DNA of 10,744 nucleotides from Balneolales bacterium (GTDB taxonomy: Bacteria > Bacteroidota > Rhodothermia > Balneolales > Balneolaceae): positions 1-10,744 of the forward strand of contig JAKSCW010000283.1 in assembly GCA_022360375.1 (NCBI GenBank), written 5' to 3'. The position numbers and the translations under genes are program-made. The notes under the pieces are model-generated. The model searched no databases, had not been told where the DNA came from, and saw only the letters and a program-made list of their open reading frames with translations. The first letter of the stretch is position 1, and each line of letters starts with the position of its first letter. Below are positions 1 through 6,627 of this stretch, in pieces.

Positions 1-1439
1 AACTCAACTTCATCCGATTCTATTTTTGTGAAATCAAGAATATTATTGATGATACCCAACAAGTTTTCGCCACTTTTTTTAATGGTTTGAGCAAATTGAG
101 TTTTTTCTTTCTCAGATTTGCTGTCAAGAAGTAATTCAGAAAGACCAATAACAGCGTTTAAAGGCGTTCTCAATTCGTGCCCCATTGTAGACAGAAAATG
201 GGTTTTTGCAGTAGAAGCCGTTTCTGCCTTTTCTTTTGCTTCGTTCAAACTATGAGAAAACCGATTAGAAAGGGTCAGGGACTGGAAAAAGAAGAAGGTC
301 ATGTATCCCAAAAAGCTAATAAACAAAGTTTCATTAACCAATGTGAAGTACTCTAATAAGTCGTAGATAAACACAAAAAATATTATTCCAACACTGATTA
401 ACGTAAATTTAGATCCAACCTGTTTATTCATGCTTGCTTTAATCATCACATAGGTCACATAGACTATGTAAATCCCCATCATTACAAAGAAATAATTAAT
501 CAGGGATGTGTAATAGAACGGAGGTAGGAATAGCACGGTGGCACTGAATAATATAAATATGCCTGTAAAAGTATTAAAAATAGGAACATAAGATTCTTCC
601 GGGTACAGTTGTTTGATAAAAACCCCGAATAAAAGAGTGGATAAATAAAGTGATAAGTACTCAAACTTTGCCGTTAACCACCATGGCAAATTTGGTAATA
701 AAAAGTGAATAGGGTAGAGCTCGGTACCCAGAATTCTGTAACTATATATCAAACAAAAAAGGGCGAAGTAAAAAATTGCACGTTCCGATTTTCCAAAGAA
801 ATACAAGCCAAAGAAGAACAAACTACCCATAATTAAGCAGCCGGCTAGCAGGAACAGGTAGCTCAACTCTGTTTCCCGGATAAGCTTTAATTGAGAATAT
901 TCTCCTAAAACAATAGGTACTCGTACCCCACCTTTGTTATGTTCGAAATTGGATATCTGAAGAAGAATATCAATCTCAGATTCTTCAAATTGGCCAATGG
1001 TTATTGTTTCAGGAAGCCAGTATGGGGCGTGATTATTTTTAGAAGCACCTACTGTTCCATTCCTGGAAACAAGCTTTCCATTTACATACAAAGCATACGC
1101 CGTATACATATCGGGGACACTAAGCGCGAGTTCCGGATGATTATCGGGTAGTAAGATTTTTAACCGATAAGTGGCGTAGCCGATGGATTCTAAATCTTCA
1201 TCTTCATTCCACATATGTGGCATGTACTCCAGCTCCGGCATTTGGCGGATGGTTTCATCTGGGGAGTATAACTCTCTCCAAAAAAACTGCCACTCTCCAG
1301 ACAATGGTACAGGTTTAGACCCACTGAAAGTGTGGTTACTAAGATCCAGAATACCTCTTAATGCAATTGGTTGAGCATAACTATTTCCCAGAAATAGAAA
1401 AAAAAGTAAAAAAAAGAGAGTTTGCTTTATGCTCAACAT
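1..1439 (-). CDS. 7TM-DISM sensor histidine kinase, C-terminus beyond window edge
   Basis: This is a partial gene: 479 residues are readable from the ATG at 1439, and the frame is still open at base 1. A signal peptide (residues 1-22, ending NSYA) is followed by a periplasmic jelly-roll-like domain (about 25-185) with the GEWQFFW and LYVNGKLV motifs typical of 7TMR-DISM extracellular domains. Seven hydrophobic segments follow, near 192-216, 221-238, 259-277, 286-305, 310-333, 343-363 and 370-392. A short charged linker (NEAKEKAETAS) leads to the dimerisation H-box GHELRTPLN, whose phospho-accepting residue is His421 (codon at 177-179). Established for the family: such proteins sense envelope or ligand signals and autophosphorylate a cytoplasmic His. 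The ATP-binding domain, and any receiver domain of a hybrid kinase, would lie outside the window. An in-frame stop lies just upstream, so the ATG at 1439 is the first possible ATG. No Shine-Dalgarno sequence is evident. Family call is strong; the ligand is unknown. Confidence 0.92.
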   Translation of the reverse strand, partial: MLSIKQTLFFLLFFLFLGNSYAQPIALRGILDLSNHTFSGSKPVPLSGEWQFFWRELYSPDETIRQMPELEYMPHMWNEDEDLESIGYATYRLKILLPDNHPELALSVPDMYTAYALYVNGKLVSRNGTVGASKNNHAPYWLPETITIGQFEESEIDILLQISNFEHNKGGVRVPIVLGEYSQLKLIRETELSYLFLLAGCLIMGSLFFFGLYFFGKSERAIFYFALFCLIYSYRILGTELYPIHFLLPNLPWWLTAKFEYLSLYLSTLLFGVFIKQLYPEESYVPIFNTFTGIFILFSATVLFLPPFYYTSLINYFFVMMGIYIVYVTYVMIKASMNKQVGSKFTLISVGIIFFVFIYDLLEYFTLVNETLFISFLGYMTFFFFQSLTLSNRFSHSLNEAKEKAETASTAKTHFLSTMGHELRTPLNAVIGLSELLLDSKSEKEKTQFAQTIKKSGENLLGIINNILDFTKIESDEVE

Positions 1440-1486
1440 GTGAAAGTGACTTCTAAGTGACAACGCCCAATGTATTGAAAAGCATT

Positions 1487-1512
1487 AAAAAAGACTCGAA
1501 TCTTCGAGCCTT
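1487..1512 (-). terminator. Rho-independent terminator downstream of the desaturase
   Basis: Read on the minus strand, a stem CTCGAA / TTCGAG (arms at 1495-1500 and 1503-1508) with outer AAG/CTT pairs is followed at once by six T residues (1487-1492). It starts 16 bases after the desaturase stop codon. Hairpin plus T-tract in this orientation fits an intrinsic terminator for the desaturase. The following kinase gene would then need its own promoter in the remaining ~50 bases. The stem is short, so termination may be incomplete. Confidence 0.65.
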
Positions 1513-1527
1513 AACGAAAATGTAAAA

Positions 1528-2631
1528 TTAAGCAGTAGCAGGTGCCCACGTAAAGTCTTTATCGCCAAATTTTTTGAGTGTTCGGTAATGAGAGCCTATA
1601 GCTTCAAGAAAAGTTTCATGGCAATTGTAGGGTACTCCGAATTCTTTGGCCGTTTGCTCTACTATAGGACTAATTTTTGGATAGTGAATGCTACACACTT
1701 TCGGGAATAAATGATGCTCAATCTGGAAGTTTAGCCCCCCAACGTACCAACAAAGTAAGCGGTTCTTTCGGGCAAAGTTGTTGGTGGTGAGCATTTCGTG
1801 AATCACCCAGTGGTTTTCAATCATATTATCCTCATTTGGAATTGGATGAGTTGTATTCTCAACTACATGAGCAAGCTGGAATACAATTCCCAGAATCAAA
1901 CCTGCAGTTAAATGCATAGTTACAAATCCTATAAGGAATTGGCCTATAGTAATATCCAAAGCCAGCAACGGCCATACTATGAAGACACCATAGTTAAATA
2001 ACTTGGTAATAATGAGTTTAACCCATTCATTGGTGGGGTGCTTCTTGTTTTCATAAGGGCCAAGTGGAGATTTAAAGAAATACCAATAATCCTTAATGAA
2101 AACCCAGAAAAGAGTAGCGAAGCTATAAGCGGGGAAGGCTAAAAAACGCTGATATTTGTGGATTGGCTTGTATTCAGTATGCGGTGAAAGCCGTATAAAT
2201 TCAGCCACCTCCAAATCTTCATCGTGCCCATGAATATTGGTATAGGTATGATGAATGATGTTGTGGGTGATTTTCCAGATATACCCATTTGCCCCTACGA
2301 GGTCAAAAATGGTACCAAGAATGTTGTTTACGGTGTTATTTGAAGAATAAGCACCATGGAGTGCGTCATGTGTAATTGAAAAGCCAATTCCTGCGAAGCC
2401 AATACCCATAACGAAGCATAGTAGCCACATCACGGTAAGCGGAAGATTACCGAGCATTATCAGCAGGAACGGAATCAAAAAAATGGAAAGAATAGCAACG
2501 GTTTTAAAAATCATTGCAGCATTGGCATGCTTGGAAATATTGCTATCCTTGAAATATTGGTCTACCCGAGCTTTTACAGCCTTGCTAAATTCTTTATCAA
2601 TTTTATTGTTAAATGTAACTAATGATGGCAT
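1528..2631 (-). CDS. Membrane fatty-acid (acyl-CoA/acyl-lipid) desaturase
   Basis: A 367-residue integral-membrane di-iron desaturase (PF00487 / COG3239 type) that would introduce a double bond into fatty-acyl chains at the cytoplasmic membrane. All three histidine boxes are present: HDALH (88-92), HNIIHH (123-128) and QIEHH (303-307). An extra conserved-looking His sits at 255 in AHVVE. Hydrophobic segments lie around 42-61, 63-86, 164-180, 211-225 and 227-252, placing the His clusters on one face of the membrane. There is no cytochrome b5 domain, so electrons must come from a separate ferredoxin or cytochrome. The QIEHH form of the third box is shared with front-end and linoleoyl-CoA-type desaturases, but regioselectivity cannot be read from sequence. 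The gene stands alone between a divergent promoter region and a terminator. The sensor kinase lies next downstream on the same strand. Confidence 0.93.
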   Translation of the reverse strand: MPSLVTFNNKIDKEFSKAVKARVDQYFKDSNISKHANAAMIFKTVAILSIFLIPFLLIMLGNLPLTVMWLLCFVMGIGFAGIGFSITHDALHGAYSSNNTVNNILGTIFDLVGANGYIWKITHNIIHHTYTNIHGHDEDLEVAEFIRLSPHTEYKPIHKYQRFLAFPAYSFATLFWVFIKDYWYFFKSPLGPYENKKHPTNEWVKLIITKLFNYGVFIVWPLLALDITIGQFLIGFVTMHLTAGLILGIVFQLAHVVENTTHPIPNEDNMIENHWVIHEMLTTNNFARKNRLLCWYVGGLNFQIEHHLFPKVCSIHYPKISPIVEQTAKEFGVPYNCHETFLEAIGSHYRTLKKFGDKDFTWAPATA

Positions 2632-2806
2632 ACATCAATGACCTGAAGGTTTATTAACGGCGTGAAGGTACAAAAAAAACCGCTTTTTATTATTTTTTTA
2701 AGTACACAAATCTTTTCTTCTTTACATCAGTATTAGAATTTGAACAGAACTTTTAAGTAATCGTTAAAGTTCACTATGAATTATTTCTATAAGCAAAGTA
2801 ATAAGT
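2632..2806. other. Divergent intergenic region, desaturase / aspartyl protease
   Basis: This 175-base AT-rich stretch separates two divergently transcribed genes and must hold both promoters. I see no perfect TAnnTTTG (-7) box. The nearest on the plus strand is TAGAATTTG at about 2734-2742, which has one base too many between TA and TTTG. An inverted repeat (2747-2772) is the only clear structure. No open reading frame or RNA gene is recognisable. Confidence 0.6.
2747..2772. repeat. Inverted repeat upstream of the aspartyl protease gene
   Basis: GAACTTT (2747-2753) and its exact complement AAAGTTC (2766-2772) flank 12 bases. Allowing one bulged T extends the stem to nine pairs. It ends 34 bases before the protease start codon, so it could be an operator or a hairpin in the 5' leader. 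No poly-T follows, so it is unlikely to be a terminator. Function is inferred from position only. Confidence 0.4.
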
Positions 2807-4081
2807 ATGATTTCTAAGATTACTCGTGGTTTAGTTGCCTTTCTGATAATTATCTCGACTGGTCAGGCACAGGAATTGGAGGAGAGTTATTTTCAGCTCG
2901 AAACCCGGAAAAACCGATCCGTACGAATGGATTTTGAATGGTACAATAACCTTGTTGTTATACCTGTAATTGTAAATAACTCCAGTGATACCTTAAAATT
3001 TGTACTGGATACCGGGGTTTCCCAAACATTAATTACCGGTTTACCTAATGGAGAGGAGGTAACACTGAATTATGTAGATGAAATTCGAGTTGCCGGGCTT
3101 GGCGAAGGAGAATCTATCGAAGCCTATTATTCGGTGGGGAATAAAATCGCAATCGATCAAACCACAGGGTTTAACCAAGAGATAGTCGTGTTAAAGGAGG
3201 ATATATTCAATTTTTCAACACTACTTGGTACGTATGTACACGGGCTTATTGGCCATAGCATATTCAATGAATTTATTGTGGAGATTGACTATAACCAGAG
3301 ATGGATCAAATTCCATGATCCCGAAAATTTTGCGAATAAATACAATCAAAAGCGGAGGAGCAGAGATTGGACAGAGATTCCGATTTCTATTCAGAATAAT
3401 AAACCATATGTAAATGTGGAATTAACTCAATTCGATGGAAGTACCGTTGAATTGAGCCTTCTGATTGACTCTGGGGCCAGCCATGCCATGTCCTTATACT
3501 ACTCTGCAAATGACGAATTATTACTTCCGGAACTAAGATTGCGTTCTTTTTTAGGGAATGGGTTAAGCGGAGAAATAAATGGGTATATAGCTAGTGCTAA
3601 TGAATTGACGCTGGGAAAATACACGTTCAAAAATCCCATTTCGTCCTATCCGGATGAAGAAGGAATAAGAAGGGCACTGGTTTATAGTTCAAGGGATGGG
3701 AGTATAGGATCTGAGATACTAAAAAGATTCAAGGTGTTTTTTAATTACCAGGACAGTACGATGCTCGTTCGACCTTCTCGTTATTTTGATGATGAGTTTT
3801 CTTACAATAAAATTGGGATTGAAATTGCAACACCTTTCCCAACCATAAAGTTATATGAGGTCTCGTATGTACGGCCAGGGTCAGTTGCCGATGAAGGAGG
3901 AATAAATGCAGGAGACTTTATCACTGAAATAGATGGTAAAAGTTCTTCATCATATACCCTGAACGAAGCACTGGATCTGTTTTACAGAAATCAAAGCAAC
4001 AGGCTCAGGCTTAAATTGGTTCGGAGAGATAGTACTTTTAGGAAAGAACTTAGGTTTGAAAACGAATTGATAAGCAACTAA
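2807..4081 (+). CDS. Secreted retropepsin-like aspartyl protease with C-terminal PDZ domain
   Basis: A 424-residue exported protein. The N-terminus (residues 1-21, hydrophobic core LVAFLIIIS, ending GQA) is a signal peptide. Two aspartyl-protease motifs occur in one chain: VLDTGVSQT with Asp68 and LIDSGASH with Asp221. Each is followed later by a hydrophobic-hydrophobic-Gly element (HGLIGHSIF near 145-153; GSIGSEIL near 298-305), as expected for two retropepsin-like halves. A PDZ domain spans about 340-410, with RPGSVADEGGINAGD as the characteristic turn into the second half. Family knowledge: a catalytic aspartyl dyad needs two such Asp residues, and PDZ domains bind peptide C-termini or regulate proteases. 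Inference: the two halves form an intramolecular active site in the periplasm or outside the cell. The substrate is unknown. The first motif has Val where Ala is usual after DTG. The gene stands alone and converges on the lipoprotein gene with only three bases between them. Confidence 0.85.
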   Translation: MISKITRGLVAFLIIISTGQAQELEESYFQLETRKNRSVRMDFEWYNNLVVIPVIVNNSSDTLKFVLDTGVSQTLITGLPNGEEVTLNYVDEIRVAGLGEGESIEAYYSVGNKIAIDQTTGFNQEIVVLKEDIFNFSTLLGTYVHGLIGHSIFNEFIVEIDYNQRWIKFHDPENFANKYNQKRRSRDWTEIPISIQNNKPYVNVELTQFDGSTVELSLLIDSGASHAMSLYYSANDELLLPELRLRSFLGNGLSGEINGYIASANELTLGKYTFKNPISSYPDEEGIRRALVYSSRDGSIGSEILKRFKVFFNYQDSTMLVRPSRYFDDEFSYNKIGIEIATPFPTIKLYEVSYVRPGSVADEGGINAGDFITEIDGKSSSSYTLNEALDLFYRNQSNRLRLKLVRRDSTFRKELRFENELISN

Positions 4082-4084
4082 TTC

Positions 4085-4972
4085 TCATTTCTGGATTTTC
4101 CAAAAGTCTACGCGGTTCAACGCAACATAAGGAACAGCCACCATCTTCCTGTTCGGATCGATAGCAATATCAGCCGGGCGGCCCGGCAAACTGATGAATA
4201 TTTCATCATGGCCATCAATCATGATATGAAGGCTTGAGTCTTGTTGAGTTGAGGTAATAATTGCTCCGTCAAGATATTCAACACCATCGTAATTATTGCT
4301 TCCGGCAAGTACACCATATACGGAAATTGAATCAGAATCTACATCATATTGATATAGGTTAGGGCCACCATTCCATGGCGCAAAGACAAGATTTCCACCC
4401 GGAAGTTTAGCAATTCCATTCGGCATAATGGGCAAATCTTCAGCAACCAGTTCAATGCTTAAATCCTGAATTCGGTACACTTTTCTTTGCCCTGTATCAG
4501 TGATGTACAGATTTCCTTCTTTTCCAACTATATCGTTTAAGAACCCGGTTTCATAAGAACTAAAATCAATAAAACCAAGATGACTGCCATCTTTTTTATC
4601 GAAGTAATGAACACCGGAATGGTCGGCTACCCAAAGCGTATCTCCGGTAATGTACATTCCCCTGCCAGCATCAAAAGGAAATCCTTCAGTACCCTGCATG
4701 AATTTAAGTTCCAGAATTTCACCATCTGAAGAGACTTTGGAAATGTACCCGTTAGCATCACCGGAAGTGGCTCCATGAAAACATGAAACAAAGTAAACAT
4801 CAAGTTCTTCATCATAACGGACGGCCTCAGGTCCATCAAAGCCATCTACAGAAAAAAGGATGTTTGATTCATCCTGGTTATAGATCCATTCAATGTTTTT
4901 TGGTTGATCCGGAGAAGAACAGGCACTGATCAAAAGAAACCCAGTGAAAAGCAAAAGGGTGGATTTTTCCAT
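4085..4972 (-). CDS. SMP-30/NHL-like six-bladed beta-propeller lipoprotein
   Basis: A 295-residue lipoprotein. A hydrophobic leader ends in the lipobox ISAC with Cys18 (numbering from the ATG at 4972), so the protein should be lipid-anchored. The body carries recurring beta-propeller strand motifs (YISKVSSDGEI, GNLYITD, GGNLVFAP). Residues matching the metal ligands of SMP-30/gluconolactonase proteins appear in order: Glu50 in GPEAV, Asn146 in LND, Asn185 in PNG and Asp229 in YDG. This supports a lactonase-like fold, but activity is not proven and a pure binding propeller is possible. Start choice: an in-frame ATG at 4984 would add four residues and overlap the nuclease gene. I prefer 4972 because GGAG lies six bases upstream and the ATG is one base after the nuclease stop, a coupled arrangement. 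It is probably cotranscribed with the nuclease. Confidence 0.78.
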   Translation of the reverse strand: MEKSTLLLFTGFLLISACSSPDQPKNIEWIYNQDESNILFSVDGFDGPEAVRYDEELDVYFVSCFHGATSGDANGYISKVSSDGEILELKFMQGTEGFPFDAGRGMYITGDTLWVADHSGVHYFDKKDGSHLGFIDFSSYETGFLNDIVGKEGNLYITDTGQRKVYRIQDLSIELVAEDLPIMPNGIAKLPGGNLVFAPWNGGPNLYQYDVDSDSISVYGVLAGSNNYDGVEYLDGAIITSTQQDSSLHIMIDGHDEIFISLPGRPADIAIDPNRKMVAVPYVALNRVDFWKIQK

Positions 4973-4973
4973 G

Positions 4974-5756
4974 TTACTCTCCATAAATGTTATTAATAAC
5001 TCCGGCTAACCGAACTCCTGCCTGAGCAATCCTCAGATACACCGTATCGAAATTGTGAAACATATACTCATAACTCAGGCGATCACCCTCGAAGTCGTAC
5101 ACTTCATTCAAGAGAGCACTGGATTCATGTGCCCAATCCACGACGGTTGCAGATTGCCATTCTTCAAATAATGTTTCATCCATATCATTCATGGAAAAAT
5201 CAGCTAGCTCTATACCATTATGCTGGCGGCTGTCAATCATCTCGCTATCCCAAATCCTGTGCAAATTTGAGTTATCCCCAAACCACTGAAGCCGCACATC
5301 ATTTCCTCCACGATCGGTTCCGTTTCCTGCATGTAAAGGTTGATGGATATCACCTACTAAATGCACTAATACTTTTAGGTTAATTGCTTCTTGTTCTGCG
5401 GAAAGTTCCCCGGATTCAAGTTCTTCAATCATTTTTTTAATAGCCCATACTGCATCACCTTCCTCAGGAGTTCCGGCTTCTTCATAAGTCATACCCTCGG
5501 GAATGGTGCAATAATGCCAGGGATTCATAAACCGGTAATCAGGATCAGAGCGGATTTCATCCATCCATGTGCTTACTTCGGCTAATGAATTCCCACCAAG
5601 TATGCGATCCACTTCTGCAGCTGCCTTTTCAGTGAGGAACTGTTCTGCAATGTACCCGGTAGCCCGGTGCCCGGTTTGCCCCCATCGAGCAACTTCCTCC
5701 TGGGTAGTGTTGAATGAAAATAGGAAAACAGTAATCAGGGTAAATATTTTAGTCAT
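4974..5756 (-). CDS. S1/P1-type zinc-dependent nuclease, exported
   Basis: A 260-residue protein of the S1/P1 nuclease (and zinc phospholipase C) superfamily, which cleaves single-stranded nucleic acid and often removes 3' phosphates using three zinc ions. All nine expected zinc ligands can be placed with family spacing: Trp25 and His30 (WGQTGH), Asp66 (WMDEIR), His81 (PWHY), His132, Asp136 and His142 (HLVGDIHQPLH), His166 and Asp170 (HRIWD). The hydrophobic N-terminus (3-15) is an export signal. Unusually, Trp25 is preceded by EEVAR rather than a signal-peptidase Ala-X-Ala site, yet in characterised enzymes this Trp is the mature N-terminus. The propeller lipoprotein begins one base after the stop codon. 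The MBL-fold hydrolase gene lies 77 bases upstream on the same strand. Likely role: periplasmic or extracellular nucleic-acid degradation and nutrient salvage (inference). Confidence 0.92.
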   Translation of the reverse strand: MTKIFTLITVFLFSFNTTQEEVARWGQTGHRATGYIAEQFLTEKAAAEVDRILGGNSLAEVSTWMDEIRSDPDYRFMNPWHYCTIPEGMTYEEAGTPEEGDAVWAIKKMIEELESGELSAEQEAINLKVLVHLVGDIHQPLHAGNGTDRGGNDVRLQWFGDNSNLHRIWDSEMIDSRQHNGIELADFSMNDMDETLFEEWQSATVVDWAHESSALLNEVYDFEGDRLSYEYMFHNFDTVYLRIAQAGVRLAGVINNIYGE

Positions 5757-5770
5757 AGCGATAAACTTTT

Positions 5771-5793
5771 AATGGATTCTAGCAAGATCCATT
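5771..5793. repeat. Inverted repeat just upstream of the nuclease gene
   Basis: AATGGAT (5771-5777) and its perfect complement ATCCATT (5787-5793) flank nine bases. The repeat ends 14 bases before the nuclease start codon and begins about 40 bases after the hydrolase stop codon. No T-run follows on the minus strand (AAAAGTTTATC follows), so it is a poor terminator. A leader hairpin that could mask the start region, or a regulator-binding palindrome, is more likely. Only the repeat itself is directly seen. Confidence 0.45.
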
Positions 5794-5833
5794 TTCAATT
5801 CAAATTAGTTTACGGAAAAGGTTAACAGGAAGG

Positions 5834-6538
5834 CTATGTGAGGAAATTCTCTCCGATTTCGGGAATCAGCACGTTGGTTTCGGTGAATTCTTCCAGCACT
5901 TCTTTAAACACATTGGGATCGCTGGCAATTGGAGGCCAGGTTCCATAGTGTATGGGCATGGCATAATCCGGATCGAGCATTTCAACGGCGTATGCTGCTT
6001 CTTCTGGTCCCATAGTAAAATGATCGCCAATTGGTGCAAGAACAACTGTTGGTTCATATAATTCACCATATAAATCCAGGTCAGAAAAAATGTTGGTATC
6101 GCCCATATGATAAATGCAGATATCATCTTCAAACGATATGACCAGGCCAGCAGGATCACCTGCATATTGCCCTTTATAGGAAGAGCTATGATTTGCAGAA
6201 ACCATGGTTACCGAAAAATCATCAAAATGAACGGTACCACCTTTGTTGAATGCAATTGCCTGATCATCAGCAAGGCCTTCGGCTTGCAGCAGGCCTATTA
6301 ACTCAACAATTCCAAGTACTTTAGCACCTGTATTTTTGGCAATTTCCTGGGTATCTCCAACATGATCTTCATGACCATGTGTAAGCAACACAAAATCTGC
6401 TTCCGCCACTTCTTTAAGACTATCCGGAGTGGAAGGATTGTGAGTAAGGAAAGGATCTATGTAGATCACATGTCCTTTAGGGCTGATAAGTTTTACAGCC
6501 GAATGGCCGAGCCAGAATGCCTGAACGTTTGTTTCCAT
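5834..6538 (-). CDS. MBL-fold metal-dependent hydrolase, UPF0173 family
   Basis: A 234-residue cytoplasmic protein (no signal peptide) with the metallo-beta-lactamase fold of the UPF0173/UlaG-like group. Metal-binding residues are in place: His54, His56, Asp58 and His59 in THGHEDHVGD, His117 in SANHSSS, Asp147 in HMGDTNIF and His198 in PIHYGTW. The IGDHFTMGPEEAA segment (170-182) and overall length are typical of the family. Members are thought to be two-metal hydrolases, but the physiological substrate is generally unassigned, so none is proposed here. The start is the ATG at 6538; no Shine-Dalgarno sequence is visible. The nuclease gene follows after 77 bases that contain an inverted repeat. 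Cotranscription with the nuclease is possible but not shown. The ytxJ-like gene is divergent. Confidence 0.93.
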   Translation of the reverse strand: METNVQAFWLGHSAVKLISPKGHVIYIDPFLTHNPSTPDSLKEVAEADFVLLTHGHEDHVGDTQEIAKNTGAKVLGIVELIGLLQAEGLADDQAIAFNKGGTVHFDDFSVTMVSANHSSSYKGQYAGDPAGLVISFEDDICIYHMGDTNIFSDLDLYGELYEPTVVLAPIGDHFTMGPEEAAYAVEMLDPDYAMPIHYGTWPPIASDPNVFKEVLEEFTETNVLIPEIGENFLT

Positions 6539-6546
6539 GAGCGTTG

Positions 6547-6576
6547 TTGAATTGGTTTTATTTTAATATCCCTTTG
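6547..6576 (+). promoter_or_regulatory. Candidate TTG-N19-TnnnTTTG promoter for the ytxJ-like gene
   Basis: TTG at 6547-6549 is followed after 19 bases by TCCCTTTG (6569-6576). This resembles the Bacteroidota primary-sigma pattern TTG / TAnnTTTG with one mismatch (C for A at the second position). It would start transcription around 6583, about 45 bases before the ATG at 6628. It lies in the 89-base gap shared with the divergent hydrolase. Pattern match only. Confidence 0.3.
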
Positions 6577-6627
6577 AGATTGCTATTTTTTATGGCCTTC
6601 ATCTTAACAAGGTTAATCTAGAAATGC

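Noticed and set aside
939..1374. Plus-strand open frames of about 60-70 codons
   Set aside because: They lie antisense inside the sensor-kinase gene, which shows a signal peptide, family motifs and seven membrane segments; the plus-strand products look like no known family.
4063..4085. GAATT...AATTC inverted repeat at the convergent protease/lipoprotein junction
   Set aside because: Only five base pairs, AT-rich, with an 11-base loop and no T-tract; too weak to call a bidirectional terminator.
5129..5772. Three plus-strand open frames opposite the nuclease gene
   Set aside because: The minus-strand nuclease has all nine zinc ligands in place; the opposite frames lack any family motif.
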